A stretch of DNA of 64,000 bases from Nocardioides sp. (lineage in GTDB: Bacteria; Actinomycetota; Actinomycetes; Propionibacteriales; Nocardioidaceae): the NCBI RefSeq assembly GCF_030149505.1, contig NZ_JASBRN010000071.1, positions 17,406 to 81,405 on the forward strand. Reading direction: 5' to 3'. The stretch's first letter is position 1, and the number at the start of each line of letters is the position of its first letter. Shown in pieces: positions 1-9,210 of this stretch. A program made the translations under genes and the position numbers. The notes below the pieces were generated by a model. The model was not told where the DNA came from. It saw only the letters and a list, made by a program, of their open reading frames with translations, and did not search any database.

Positions 1-535
1 GGGCGACCTCAGCGTTGGACAGTCCGCGCCCGACCGCCAGCGCCACCTCCTGCTCGCGGTCGGTGAGCTCGGCCAGCCTGGCGCGCGCCGCGGCCTGCCG
101 GTCGTCCGGGTCCTGGCGGCGGAGCCGGTCGATGAGGGTGCGGGTGGCCGTGGCCGAGAGCATCGGGTCGCCGGCGGCCACGGCGCGGACCGCGGCGACG
201 ATCTCCTCCGGCGGGGTGTCCTTGAGCAGGAACCCGTCGGCGCCGGCGGCGAGCGCGCCCAGTACGTGCTCGTCGGCGTCGAAGGTGGTCAGCACCACGA
301 CGCGCGGCGGATCGGGCCGCGCGTGCAGCTCACGGGTGGCCTCGAGGCCGTTGAGCACCGGCATCCGCACGTCCATCAGCACGACGTCGGGCCGCAGCGA
401 GAGCGCCAGCTCCACGCCCTGGCGCCCGTCACCGGCCTCGCCGACCACGTCCAGGTCACTGGCGCCACCGAGCATGAGGGTCAGGGCCGAGCGGACCAGG
501 GGGTCGTCGTCGACGACCAGCACGCGGGTGGTCAC
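1..535 (-). CDS. NarL/FixJ-family response regulator (partial, C-terminus cut by window edge)
   Basis: DNA-binding half of a two-component system; the first 178 residues lie in the window. The receiver domain covers about residues 4-118, with acidic residues at 9-11, phospho-acceptor Asp55 in LMDVRMP and the conserved Lys105 in FLLKD. A LuxR-type helix-turn-helix starts near residue 157 (LTDREQEV) and is cut by the left edge. The GTG start shares four bases (GTGA) with the stop of the kinase gene upstream, so the two are translationally coupled and the kinase is almost certainly the partner. By family this should bind promoter DNA after phosphorylation; the divergent ABC exporter is a plausible target (inference). 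Confidence 0.93.
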   Translation of the reverse strand, partial: MTTRVLVVDDDPLVRSALTLMLGGASDLDVVGEAGDGRQGVELALSLRPDVVLMDVRMPVLNGLEATRELHARPDPPRVVVLTTFDADEHVLGALAAGADGFLLKDTPPEEIVAAVRAVAAGDPMLSATATRTLIDRLRRQDPDDRQAAARARLAELTDREQEVALAVGRGLSNAEVA

Positions 536-1704
536 GACGCCCACGGCAGCCAGCCACGCACCACGAAGCACCCGTCGCTCCGCTCGTGCTCCAGACGCCC
601 GCCGCCGAGCTCGGCGCGCTCGGTGAGCCCGACCAGGCCCAGGCCCGCGCCGGGCATGAGTGCGGAGCCGAAGCCCACGGGGTTGCGCAGCTCCACGCTC
701 AGCCCCTCCTCCGGGGACCCGCTCAGGCTGACCGTCAGCAGCGCGCCCGGGGCGTGACGACCTGCGTTGGTGAGCCCCTCCTGCACGATCCGGTACACCG
801 TGCGCCCGACCAGGTCCGGCGGGGTCCGGTCGGGACCGAGGGCGTCGACGAGCTCGACCCGCTGCCCGGCGCTGCGCGCCCCCTCGACCAGGTCCGCCAC
901 GTCGGCGTACGTCGGCTGCGGCGCGTCGAGCACGGCCCCGTCGGCGTCGCGCAGCACTCCGAGGACCACGCGGAGCTCACGCAGCGCCTCGTGCGCCTGC
1001 TGCTGGATCACGGCCGTGCCGGCGCGCATCTGCTCCAGGTCGAGGTCGGAGCGGTACCCCAGGGCGCCTGCCTGCATCGAGATCTGGGAGATCCGGTGGC
1101 CCAGGACGTCGTGCATCTCGCGGGCGATGCGGGCCCGCTCGTTGGTGCGCGACTGCGCGACCCGCAGCTCCTGCTCGGCCTCGGCGCGCTCGGCGCGCTG
1201 GCGCAGCGTCCACACCAGCTCGCGCCGGGAGCCGAGGTAGAGACCCCACCCGATCATCGCCCCGACCGCCACGATGTTCGCGACCAGCAGGACCCACAGC
1301 GAGTCCTCGGTGGTGGGGAGGGTGAGCCAGGTCCAGAGCTGGGCCGTGGCGAGGTTGAGCAGCCCCAGCGGCACCACCTCCCGCCACCGCCGGCGCGTGG
1401 CGACCGAGACCAGCGCGAGCACGGCGGGACCGGCCGAGGCGCCGGAGAACGCCGCGAGCACGGCCACCGTGACGGCGACGGCCACGGGGGAGCGCCGGCG
1501 CAGGTGGACCAGCACGTAGGCGACCAGGCCCAGCGCCAGGTCCGCCCCGGTCCACCACGGCGAGACCGACCACTGCCACGACGCGACCGGGACCCAGACC
1601 GTGGCCGAGAGGCCGAGCATGACCGCGAGCCGCCAGCCGTGTCCCCAGCGCGACAGCGGTGGCTGGAGGCCGTCGGGGTCGGCGCGGAGCTCGGAGGGGT
1701 CCAC
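532..1704 (-). CDS. Sensor histidine kinase, DesK/NarX type (HisKA_3)
   Basis: Membrane sensor kinase of 390 residues. Residues about 25-160 are hydrophobic and hold four to six membrane segments, followed by a short coiled linker (165-188). The HisKA_3 dimerisation box ERARIAREMHDVLGH places the phosphorylated histidine at His198. The ATPase domain has an N box (VQEGLTNAGRHAP) and a G box (GLGLVGL) near the C-terminus. No extracellular sensing domain is present, as in the LiaS/DesK group that senses membrane state. The GTG start is set by a TAGGGT -10 box six bases upstream, so the message is probably leaderless. It is cotranscribed with the response regulator that overlaps its stop. Confidence 0.93.
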   Translation of the reverse strand: MDPSELRADPDGLQPPLSRWGHGWRLAVMLGLSATVWVPVASWQWSVSPWWTGADLALGLVAYVLVHLRRRSPVAVAVTVAVLAAFSGASAGPAVLALVSVATRRRWREVVPLGLLNLATAQLWTWLTLPTTEDSLWVLLVANIVAVGAMIGWGLYLGSRRELVWTLRQRAERAEAEQELRVAQSRTNERARIAREMHDVLGHRISQISMQAGALGYRSDLDLEQMRAGTAVIQQQAHEALRELRVVLGVLRDADGAVLDAPQPTYADVADLVEGARSAGQRVELVDALGPDRTPPDLVGRTVYRIVQEGLTNAGRHAPGALLTVSLSGSPEEGLSVELRNPVGFGSALMPGAGLGLVGLTERAELGGGRLEHERSDGCFVVRGWLPWAS

Positions 1705-1710
1705 GAGACG

Positions 1711-1716
1711 ACCCTA
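1711..1716 (-). promoter_or_regulatory. -10 box of the sensor kinase operon
   Basis: TAGGGT on the minus strand, six bases before the GTG start of the kinase gene. Spacing fits a leaderless transcript beginning at the start codon. Confidence 0.55.
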
Positions 1717-1835
1717 GGCGCCCCGCGACGGTGTCGGGAGGTCCCCGGGTCGCCGCCCACCCCCTACCAAGGTCGGGGGCGGTCGGCTCCGCGCGTCGGA
1801 TGCGCCGCGCCGCGGGCCGCGGCAGGGTGAGAGCC

Positions 1836-2750
1836 ATGATCACAGTCGAAGGACTCACCAAGACCTACGGTGGGTACACCGCGGTCGACGACGTCAGCTT
1901 CGTCGCCCAGCCGGGCCGGGTGACCGGCTTCCTCGGGCCCAACGGCGCAGGGAAGACCACCACCATGCGGATCATGGTCGGGCTCACCCCCGCCAGCCGC
2001 GGCCAGGTCCGGATCGGCGGCCACCTCTATCGCGACATCCCCAACCCCGGGCGCCACGTCGGCGTCCTGCTCGACGCCTCCGCCCAGCACTCGGGTCGGA
2101 CCGGACGCGAGATCCTCGCCCTCGGTGCCCGCACGATGGGTCTGCCCTCCTCGCGGGTGGACGAGATGCTCGCACTGGTCTCCCTCACCGACGACGAGGC
2201 CAAGCGCCGGCTCAAGAACTACTCCCTCGGCATGAAGCAGCGCCTCGGCATCGCCCACGCGCTGCTGGGAGACCCGTCGGTGCTCATCCTCGACGAGCCG
2301 GCCAACGGTCTCGACCCGGCGGGCATCCGCTGGATGCGGACCCTGCTGAAGGGGTACGCCGACCGCGGCGGCACCGTGCTGCTCTCCAGCCACCTGCTGC
2401 ACGAGGTGGAGATGATCGCCGACGAGATGATCCTCATCGGCCGCGGCCGGATCGTGGCGCAGGGCGACAAGAAGACCCTGCTCTCGGGCGACGCAGCCAG
2501 CACGCTGGTGACCTCCCTCGACAACACCGCGCTCGCCGCCGCCCTCTCCGCAGCCGGGCACACCGCCACCCCGGCCGGCGAGGGCCTGCGGGTCGACACC
2601 GACACCACGACCGTGGGCCGTGCCGCGCTGTCGGCCGGCATCGTCCTCACCGACCTCCGCTCCGGCTCCGCCGGGCTGGAGGACCTCTTCCTCACCCTCA
2701 CCGCCGACACCCAGCGCGACGCCGCGCCGTTCCAGGGAGCCTCCGCATGA
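1836..2750 (+). CDS. ABC transporter ATP-binding protein (drug/antibiotic export type)
   Basis: Energises an efflux-type ABC transporter with the permease that follows. It has 304 residues: Walker A GPNGAGKTT at 34-42, the signature stretch YSLGMKQRLGIA, Walker B LILDEPANGLDP and the switch histidine in SSHLLHEVE. The order and the C-terminal tail (about 215-304) match the CcmA/DrrA-like group. The ATG at 1836 was chosen because family homology begins there (MITVEGLTKTYGGY); the open frame extends 59 codons further upstream but without similarity. Its ATGA stop overlaps the permease start. It is divergent from the two-component system, a frequent arrangement for inducible antibiotic or cell-envelope stress exporters. 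Confidence 0.93.
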   Translation: MITVEGLTKTYGGYTAVDDVSFVAQPGRVTGFLGPNGAGKTTTMRIMVGLTPASRGQVRIGGHLYRDIPNPGRHVGVLLDASAQHSGRTGREILALGARTMGLPSSRVDEMLALVSLTDDEAKRRLKNYSLGMKQRLGIAHALLGDPSVLILDEPANGLDPAGIRWMRTLLKGYADRGGTVLLSSHLLHEVEMIADEMILIGRGRIVAQGDKKTLLSGDAASTLVTSLDNTALAAALSAAGHTATPAGEGLRVDTDTTTVGRAALSAGIVLTDLRSGSAGLEDLFLTLTADTQRDAAPFQGASA

Positions 2751-3604
2751 GCGCCGCCACCACCCCGACCCTCGATGTCAGTGGCACCGCACGGGTGCCG
2801 TTCGGTCGCTTGGTCACCGTCGAGCTGCGGAAGATGACCGACACGCGTGCCGGCCGCGTGCTGTTGTCGGTCACGGCAGGGTTGTTGGCCCTGCTGTTCG
2901 GCCTCGTCCTGCTCGTCGTCGCGCTGACCGACAGCGGACGGCCGAGTGCCAGCGACTGGATCAACATCCTCTCGATCCCCGTCTCGATGCTGGTGCCCGT
3001 CCTGGCCATCACGATCGTGACCCAGGAGTGGGGGCAGCGCACGGCTGTCGTCACCTTCGCGCTGGAGCCCAGTCGGCTGCGCATCGTGCTGGCGAAGCTG
3101 ATCGCGGTGATCGCGCTCGGCGTGCTCACGGTCCTCTTCGCCCTGCTCCTCGGGCTCGTCGGCACCCCACTCGGTGCCTCGCTCGCCGGGGAGAGCGCAG
3201 AGTGGAACGCCACGGCGGGTGACATCGGCTGGACCCTGCTGACGCAGGTGCTCTACCTGCTGATGGGCTTCGGGTTCGGCCTGCTCCTGCTCAACAGTCC
3301 TGCTGCGGTCGCCGTCTACTACGTCTACGTCTGGATCCTCGAGGGCGGGGTGATCGCCCCGGGCATCCTCTACGTCCTGTGGATCGCCTTCGACTGGGGG
3401 CAGGCGGTCATCCCCTGGTTCAGCATGCGGATCGCGCTGCTGCCGTTCCAGCTCGGCGGCGACGACGGTGACTTCTCCGGTCTCGACGTCGACCTCGGGA
3501 TCGACACCCTCGCCGTCGCCCGTCTCCTCGTGGCAGTCCTGATCTGGGTCGGGCTCCCGCTGGTGCTCGGTACGATGCGGGTCATGCGCGCCGAGCTGAA
3601 GTGA
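2747..3604 (+). CDS. ABC transporter permease
   Basis: Membrane component of the exporter, 285 residues with about six hydrophobic helices (near 45-65, 80-100, 120-145, 165-190, 195-215 and 255-275). The family is ABC-2-like, with a conserved N-terminal cytosolic stretch (FGRLVTVELRKMTDTRAGR) typical of actinobacterial multidrug export permeases. The start codon overlaps the stop of the ATPase gene (ATGA), so the two subunits are coupled. No substrate can be read from sequence. A long stem-loop follows and probably ends the operon. Confidence 0.9.
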   Translation: MSAATTPTLDVSGTARVPFGRLVTVELRKMTDTRAGRVLLSVTAGLLALLFGLVLLVVALTDSGRPSASDWINILSIPVSMLVPVLAITIVTQEWGQRTAVVTFALEPSRLRIVLAKLIAVIALGVLTVLFALLLGLVGTPLGASLAGESAEWNATAGDIGWTLLTQVLYLLMGFGFGLLLLNSPAAVAVYYVYVWILEGGVIAPGILYVLWIAFDWGQAVIPWFSMRIALLPFQLGGDDGDFSGLDVDLGIDTLAVARLLVAVLIWVGLPLVLGTMRVMRAELK

Positions 3605-3628
3605 GTCCCGAGAGCGCCTGACGTCGTA

Positions 3629-3666
3629 CGACGCCGGCGGCCGCGCACCCGCGGTCGCCGGCGTCG
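3629..3666 (+). terminator. Rho-independent-like stem-loop after the ABC exporter operon
   Basis: Arms 3629-3644 and 3651-3666 pair over 16 positions with a single G-U pair and a six-base loop. No U-tract follows, as is common in high-GC actinobacteria. It lies just before the rph promoter. Confidence 0.6.
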
Positions 3667-3677
3667 TCGTCGGTGGA

Positions 3678-3683
3678 TAGCCT
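3678..3683 (+). promoter_or_regulatory. -10 box of rph operon
   Basis: TAGCCT followed by seven bases and the ATG at 3691, the geometry of a leaderless actinobacterial transcript. It supports the ATG over the in-frame GTG at 3673, which would overlap the promoter. Confidence 0.6.
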
Positions 3684-3690
3684 CGCGAGC

Positions 3691-4399
<709 letters not shown>

Positions 4400-4407
<8 letters not shown>

Positions 4408-5071
4408 GCCCCGCGTGTTCCTGGCCTCGCGCAACGCCAAGAAGCTCGCCGAGATGCAGCGCATCCTCGCCGAGCACGCTCCCGGGCTCGAGGTCGTCGG
4501 GCTCGACGACGTGCCGGCGTACGACGAGCCGGTCGAGGACGCCCCCGACTTCGTCGGCAACGCGCTGCTCAAGGCGCGCGCCGGCTGGAAGGCCACCGGC
4601 CTGCCGTCCGTGGCCGACGACTCGGGGCTCTGCGTCGACGCGCTCAACGGGATGCCGGGCGTGCTGTCGGCCCGCTGGTCGGGCAGGCCCAAGGACGACG
4701 ATCGCAACAACCGGCTGCTGCTCGAGCAGCTCGAGGACGTGCCCGACGAGCGCCGCACGGCGTACTTCACCTGTGCCGTGGCGCTGGTGCACGGCGACAC
4801 GGACGACGACGAGCTCGTCGTGACCGGCGAGATGCCGGGCTCGGTGATCCGCGAGGTGCGCGGCGACGGCGGGTTCGGCTACGACGTGCTCTTCGTCGCC
4901 GACGAGCGGCCGGGCCTCACCACCGCGGAGCTCTCCCGCGAGGACAAGGACGCGATCTCCCACCGGGGCCGTGCCCTGCGTGAGCTGGGCCCGCTCCTGG
5001 CGGCCCGGCTCGGCGCTGTGGCGGGCACGGGGTCGGGCACGGGGTCGGGCGCGGCGGGGGAGCGCGCGTGA
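4400..5071 (+). CDS. rdgB: RdgB/HAM1 non-canonical purine NTP pyrophosphatase
   Basis: Hydrolyses ITP, XTP and dITP to monophosphates, keeping deaminated purines out of nucleic acids. Family motifs are present in order: [13 protein letters not shown] near the N-terminus, [27 protein letters not shown] and SHRGRAL. Length is 223 residues; the last 15 form an unusual Gly/Ser/Thr tail (GTGSGTGSG) made by a short DNA repeat, beyond the usual end of the family. The GTG start overlaps rph by eight bases and the stop overlaps the next gene by GTGA, giving a tight three-gene operon. Confidence 0.95.
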
Positions 5072-5649
5072 GGCCCGCTGCCCGACTTCGCTGGCTGCTC
5101 GCCCAGGTGCTGCTGCGGCTCTCGCGCTGGCGCACCACCGGCGAGGTCCCGCGCAAGGGGATCCTGGTCGGCTCCCCGCACACCTCCAACTGGGACTGGG
5201 TCCTCACGATGCTGCTGGCGTGGGACTCCGGCGTCACGATCCGGCTGCTGGTCAAGCAGGAGTTCTTCAAGGGCCCGGTGGGTTGGCTGCTGCTGCGCAC
5301 CGGCGCGGTGCCGCTGGACCGCGCCAACCCCGGCGCCACCATCCGCCGGCTCATCGAGGACTCGGCCACCGACGACACCTTCCTGCTCGGCATCGCGGCC
5401 GAGGGCACGCGTAGCAAGGTGGAGTACTGGAAGTCCGGTTTCTACCGGATCTCCCAGCAGACCGGCCTGCCCGTCACCCTCGCCTTCGTCGACGGCCCCT
5501 CGCGGACCGTCGGCTGGGGGCCGACCTTCCCGCTGTCCGGCGACGTGCGCGCCGACATGGACCGGGTGCGCGCCTTCTACGCCGACAAGACCGCCATCCG
5601 CCCCGAGCTCCAGTCGGTCCCGCGGCTGCGCGAGGAGGACCAGGACTGA
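5068..5649 (+). CDS. 1-acyl-glycerol-3-phosphate acyltransferase-like protein (PlsC family)
   Basis: Short acyltransferase of 193 residues expected to transfer an acyl chain to a lipid acceptor at the inner membrane face. The catalytic HX4D motif appears as HTSNWD (about residues 33-38) and the glycerophosphate-binding motif as AAEGTRSKVEYWKSGFY. It belongs to the short soluble-like subgroup without an obvious membrane helix. The GTG start overlaps the stop of rdgB by four bases. The exact lipid substrate cannot be told from sequence. Confidence 0.85.
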   Translation: MRPAARLRWLLAQVLLRLSRWRTTGEVPRKGILVGSPHTSNWDWVLTMLLAWDSGVTIRLLVKQEFFKGPVGWLLLRTGAVPLDRANPGATIRRLIEDSATDDTFLLGIAAEGTRSKVEYWKSGFYRISQQTGLPVTLAFVDGPSRTVGWGPTFPLSGDVRADMDRVRAFYADKTAIRPELQSVPRLREEDQD

Positions 5650-5663
5650 CGTCCGCGTAAGGG

Positions 5664-5746
5664 TGCCGAAGGCGGGACTTGAACCCGCACGCCCAGTGGG
5701 CACAGCATCCTAAGTGCTGCGTGTCTGCCTGTTCCACCACTCCGGC
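5664..5746 (-). tRNA. tRNA-Leu(TAG)
   Basis: 83-base class II tRNA with a long variable arm. Anticodon loop CTTAGGA gives anticodon TAG. Acceptor GCCGGAG pairs with CTTCGGC (one G-U), discriminator A; the CCA end is not encoded. A TAGACT -10 box at 5757-5762 on the minus strand lies ten bases before the 5' end. Confidence 0.96.
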
Positions 5747-5839
5747 TCGCGGAGGGAGTCTAGGCAGCGCCCGCCGTCCCGGCGTCGCTCGCCCTAGAGT
5801 CGCGGCATGGGCGACCGACGGGCGCGGGGGTGGCGCGGT

Positions 5840-6814
5840 TCAGCCGGGCGTGCCGACGTACGGCAGGACGGGCTGGCACTCCACGGGCTGCGCGCGCCGG
5901 GGCGCGAGTGCGTTGAGCATGAGCTGGGCGGTGGTCGGCGAGGCCACGACCTGGAAGTGCTCGGAGAGGTCGACCGGACAGATCTCCTGCAGCACGTGGT
6001 TGCGCATGCCCTTCTCGATGCCCGACGTGTACGGCGTCACCAGCTGGTCGTACTCCGTGACGATGTTGGTGTAGTCCACGCCCGGGACGGCCGGCCCACC
6101 GCCGCGGCGCATCTTCCGCCAGAAGTCCGAGCCGGCCAGCAGCTGCGGACCGGAGGCGAAGAACGGCGCGAAGACTGCCTCGACGACGGCGCCGAGCCCG
6201 AAGGCCCGGGCCGTGGTGCTGAGGGTGCCGAGTCCGGCGGCGTTCGTGCCGCTCCACAGCGGCGCGATCGCGACGTAGCGCCGGATGAGCTGCCCGCCAC
6301 CGAGGAACTTGGCGTAGTAGTTGGGGACCACCGTGCCCTCGGAGTGGCCCACGATGTCGACCTGCTCGGCGCCCGTCGCCGAGCGGACCCGCGCGACGAA
6401 CCGCTTCAGCTCGCGGGCGCTGCGCTGGATGCGGGTCAGCCCGCCGAACTGGTCGAGGCCGACGGGCTGCGACGGGGAGACGCCGTAGGTGAGGGCGAAG
6501 ACGCAGTAGCCGTTGTTCTTCAGCAGTGGCGACATGGTCTGCCAGTTGGTGTTGCGGTTGCCGAGCAGGCCGTGCACCAGGACGACCGGGCGCGGGTTGC
6601 GCCGGGTCGGGCGGCAGTCCCAGTCGTTGGCGCCGGGCGGGGACGCGTCGAGCTGGGTCCCCGCCAGGATCGCGGAGGTGAGGAACGTGTACGGCACCGG
6701 CAGCTCCTCCTCGGCCGAGGCGGGTGCGGCCGTCGCCGGCAGCAGGCCGGCGGTCAGCAGCAGGGCCACCAGGGCGAGGCCGACGCGACGAGGAACGACG
6801 GGGAGGCTGGTCAC
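5840..6814 (-). CDS. Secreted triacylglycerol lipase/esterase (alpha/beta hydrolase)
   Basis: Exported hydrolase of 324 residues. A Sec signal peptide covers about residues 1-34, ending in ATAAPASA before EEELPVPY. The oxyanion-hole strand LVHGLLGNRNTNW is followed by the nucleophile elbow GHSEG; the acidic and histidine residues lie in the C-terminal third (for example SEHFQ near residue 287). It resembles Streptomyces and Nocardia class-2-type extracellular lipases. The start is a GTG; no strong ribosome-binding site is seen, and a CAT-rich hexamer just upstream may be the -10. It stands alone between a tRNA and a divergent acetyltransferase. Confidence 0.88.
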   Translation of the reverse strand: MTSLPVVPRRVGLALVALLLTAGLLPATAAPASAEEELPVPYTFLTSAILAGTQLDASPPGANDWDCRPTRRNPRPVVLVHGLLGNRNTNWQTMSPLLKNNGYCVFALTYGVSPSQPVGLDQFGGLTRIQRSARELKRFVARVRSATGAEQVDIVGHSEGTVVPNYYAKFLGGGQLIRRYVAIAPLWSGTNAAGLGTLSTTARAFGLGAVVEAVFAPFFASGPQLLAGSDFWRKMRRGGGPAVPGVDYTNIVTEYDQLVTPYTSGIEKGMRNHVLQEICPVDLSEHFQVVASPTTAQLMLNALAPRRAQPVECQPVLPYVGTPG

Positions 6815-6879
6815 ACCGCATGGTCGCAGACCCGACCGACCGGGCGGGCGGTCGTCCGCCCCCGGAAGGAGGCCGGGCG

Positions 6880-7428
6880 ATGAGTGCTGACGGCGTCGTG
6901 CCGGCGCCGCCGGTGCGGGTGCCCGGCGACGGGGTGCTGCTGCGCGAGGTGCGCGAGGACGACCACGTCCGGGTGCTGGAAGCGTTCGGCGACGGGCGGA
7001 CGGCGCTGTGGAACCCCGGCCCGACCACCCTGGCCGGGGTCGAGGAGTGGGCGCGAGGGCGCAACGCCTGGGACGGCACGCACGCCTCGTGGCTGGTGGC
7101 CGACCAGCACACCGACGACGTGCTCGGGGCGGTGTCGCTGTTCAAGATCGACCTGGACCAGGGCGACGCCGAGGTCGGCTACTGGGTCGCCCCGTGGGGC
7201 CGCGGCCGGGGCGTCGCGGCGAGCGCGGTGCGGTCGGCAGCGGCGTACGGCTTCGGGGCGCTGGTGCTGCGCCGGCTGCACCTGTTCCACGCAGTCGAGA
7301 ACCCGGCGTCGTGCGGGGTCGCGCGCAAGGCCGGCTTCCTGCACGAGGGCACGCTGCGCGAGTCCTACCGGTACGCCGACGGGCGGTTCCACGACGAGCA
7401 CCTGCACGCCCGGCTGGCGACCGACTGA
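6880..7428 (+). CDS. GNAT-family N-acetyltransferase (RimJ/RimL type)
   Basis: Transfers an acetyl group from acetyl-CoA to an amine, possibly a ribosomal-protein N-terminus or small molecule. The 182-residue protein starts with a short variable segment, then the RimJ-like core beginning at VLLREVREDD. The acetyl-CoA loop is seen as PWGRGRGVAASA and the conserved Asn-Pro helix as VENPASCGVARKAGF. The ATG at 6880 was chosen because a strong Shine-Dalgarno sequence (AAGGAGG) lies seven bases upstream. It is monocistronic, divergent from the lipase. Confidence 0.9.
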   Translation: MSADGVVPAPPVRVPGDGVLLREVREDDHVRVLEAFGDGRTALWNPGPTTLAGVEEWARGRNAWDGTHASWLVADQHTDDVLGAVSLFKIDLDQGDAEVGYWVAPWGRGRGVAASAVRSAAAYGFGALVLRRLHLFHAVENPASCGVARKAGFLHEGTLRESYRYADGRFHDEHLHARLATD

Positions 7429-7454
7429 CCTCACGCCAGCGGGGCAGGTGCGGG

Positions 7455-8369
7455 TCAGATCCCGCAGTGGGGCGCGAAGAAGGCCCGCAGGTCCCCGCGC
7501 ACCTCGTCGGAGATCGGCAGGTGGAAGGACGCGTCCTCCGGCAGCCCCGGCGCTGTGAGGTGCACCGGGAACAGTGTCCCGACCTTGTCCTCGGCCAGCG
7601 CGTGCGCGTCGCAGCGGCTGGGGGTGATCTCCAGGACCTCCTCGAACGTCGTGCCGGCGGTCAGGGGCACCGGCTCGACGTCGGGGAAGAGGCCCGAGGT
7701 GCCGGCCACGGTGAACAGCACCGTGCTCTCGAACCCCGCGAAGGCGACCTCCGGTCGCTCGCCGGTCGCCTGGATGCTCACGGGCAGCAGGAAGCGCGAG
7801 CCACGACCGGTCCCGACGACCTCGTGCCGGCCGAGCTCCAGCTCGGCGGCCTCGGTGAACGTCGGTTCCGCGCAGTCGCGGTCCATCAGCTGCCCCACGG
7901 AGCCGTAGAGGTCGGTGGCGGTGGAGGTGGAGCGGACCCAGGGCCCCCCGCCGATCCGGTAGGTGAGGGTCACGTCGGCGTCCGACCCCGAGCCGCACCG
8001 GGTCGGCGGCAGCGCGAGCTCGAGCTGCAGCTGCTGCTCGAAGGTCTCCTCGCCGGTCCAGGTCACCGGGTCGAAGCGGTCCGAGGAGACCTCGGCCCGG
8101 GCCACGGTGACGGGGCCCTCGGCGTCGTCGAGGACCTGCACGGTGATGGTCCGGCCGAGGCGGAGGATGCGGTTCTGGTCGAGGTGCAGGACCAGGCGGT
8201 CGGGGTGGGGCACGACCTCGGGCGCGCTGCTGGAGCCGGTCGCGGCGGGCGCCTCGGTCCCGTCGCCGCCGCACCCGGCCGCCACCAGCGCCAGGGCGGC
8301 CACGGACAGCGCGGCAGCCGCCCACCGGCGTACCGGAGGGTGCGGGTGCCGGGTCAGCGTGCGGCGCAC
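7455..8369 (-). CDS. Putative lipoprotein of unknown function
   Basis: 304-residue exported protein. The N-terminus has Arg-rich start, a hydrophobic core and a lipobox LVAAGC with the lipidated cysteine at position 33, followed by a Gly/Ser/Ala-rich linker. The rest is rich in beta-strand-like segments and has paired cysteines, but no family could be recognised. The GTG start is set by a TAGCGT -10 box six bases upstream. It is probably anchored to the outer face of the cytoplasmic membrane; its role is not known. Confidence 0.75.
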   Translation of the reverse strand: MRRTLTRHPHPPVRRWAAAALSVAALALVAAGCGGDGTEAPAATGSSSAPEVVPHPDRLVLHLDQNRILRLGRTITVQVLDDAEGPVTVARAEVSSDRFDPVTWTGEETFEQQLQLELALPPTRCGSGSDADVTLTYRIGGGPWVRSTSTATDLYGSVGQLMDRDCAEPTFTEAAELELGRHEVVGTGRGSRFLLPVSIQATGERPEVAFAGFESTVLFTVAGTSGLFPDVEPVPLTAGTTFEEVLEITPSRCDAHALAEDKVGTLFPVHLTAPGLPEDASFHLPISDEVRGDLRAFFAPHCGI

Positions 8370-8375
8370 CCGACC

Positions 8376-8381
8376 ACGCTA
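8376..8381 (-). promoter_or_regulatory. -10 box of lipoprotein gene
   Basis: TAGCGT on the minus strand, six bases from the GTG start: leaderless geometry. Confidence 0.5.
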
Positions 8382-8409
8382 GCCCGGGCCCGACCCTCGC
8401 GGGGTCCGC

Positions 8410-8889
8410 TCAGGCGTCGAGCCCGAGGTCCTTGCGCAGCTTGGCGACGTGGCCGGTGGCCTTGACGTTGTACTGCGCGACCTCGATCGCCCCCTCCTCG
8501 TCGACGACGAAGGTGGAACGGATGACGCCCTGGACGACCTTGCCGTACATCTTCTTCTCGCCGAACGCGCCGTAGGCCGTCATGACCTCGCGGTCGGGGT
8601 CGGAGAGCAGCCGGATGCCCAGCGACTCCTTCTCGCGGAACTTGCCCAGCTTCTCCGGCTTGTCGGGGGAGATGCCGAGCACCTCGTAGCCGGCGGCCTG
8701 CAGCGACTCCAGCGAGTCGGTGAAGTCGCAGGCCTGCTTGGTGCAGCCGGGGGTCATCGCCGCCGGGTAGAAGTAGACGATCACCTTGCGGCCGCGCAGC
8801 GAGGACAGGCTCACGTCGGCGCCGGTGTCATCCGTGAGGGTGAAGTCGGGGGCGGTGTCGCCAGGGCTCAGGCGGGGGGTCTCGCTCAT
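8410..8889 (-). CDS. bcp: Thioredoxin-dependent thiol peroxidase (Bcp-type peroxiredoxin)
   Basis: Reduces hydrogen and organic peroxides using thioredoxin. The 159-residue protein has the peroxidatic cysteine Cys49 in TPGCT and the resolving cysteine Cys54 five residues on, the atypical two-Cys arrangement of the Bcp/PrxQ group. The FYPAAMTPG strand and the catalytic Arg region (IRSTFVVDEEG) are in place. The ATG is fixed by a TAAGGT -10 box seven bases upstream. It is divergent from a DUF3618 gene with a compact shared promoter region of 63 bases. Confidence 0.95.
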   Translation of the reverse strand: MSETPRLSPGDTAPDFTLTDDTGADVSLSSLRGRKVIVYFYPAAMTPGCTKQACDFTDSLESLQAAGYEVLGISPDKPEKLGKFREKESLGIRLLSDPDREVMTAYGAFGEKKMYGKVVQGVIRSTFVVDEEGAIEVAQYNVKATGHVAKLRKDLGLDA

Positions 8890-8896
8890 GCGCGTG

Positions 8897-8902
8897 ACCT
8901 TA
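8897..8902 (-). promoter_or_regulatory. -10 box of bcp
   Basis: TAAGGT on the minus strand, seven bases before the bcp ATG. Confidence 0.55.
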
Positions 8903-8939
8903 GCCAAGGACACCACCCGGGCAGGGGCGTCGGGGTTGG

Positions 8940-8945
8940 TAGGTT
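8940..8945 (+). promoter_or_regulatory. -10 box of the DUF3618 gene
   Basis: TAGGTT, seven bases before the GTG at 8953. It faces the bcp promoter, the two -10 boxes being 37 bases apart. Confidence 0.55.
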
Positions 8946-8952
8946 GCTGCGC

Positions 8953-9201
8953 GTGAGTCCGGACCCCAGCGCCCTCGAGCGCGAGATCGAGGAGACCCGC
9001 GAGCGCCTCGCGGGCACCATCGACCAGCTCCTGCACCGCACCAGCCCCAAGACGATCGTCGGACGGGAGATCTGGACGATCAAGGCGCACTACGTCGACG
9101 TGCAGACCGGTCAGCCGCGCACCGACAACATCCTCAAGACCGTGGGTGCGGTCGCCGGGGTGGTCGTGGCGTTCGTGCTGGTCCGCAAGATCACGAGCTA
9201 G
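8953..9201 (+). CDS. DUF3618 membrane-anchored small protein
   Basis: 82-residue protein. The N-terminal half is the DUF3618 amphipathic helix (ALEREIEETRERLAGTIDQLL), and the last 20 residues form one membrane segment (VGAVAGVVVAFVLV). The family is widespread in actinobacteria; no biochemical role is established. The GTG start is supported by the leaderless -10 box. The gene is followed nine bases later by a GroES-like gene, probably in the same transcript. Confidence 0.88.
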   Translation: MSPDPSALEREIEETRERLAGTIDQLLHRTSPKTIVGREIWTIKAHYVDVQTGQPRTDNILKTVGAVAGVVVAFVLVRKITS

Positions 9202-9210
9202 GGCTGCGCC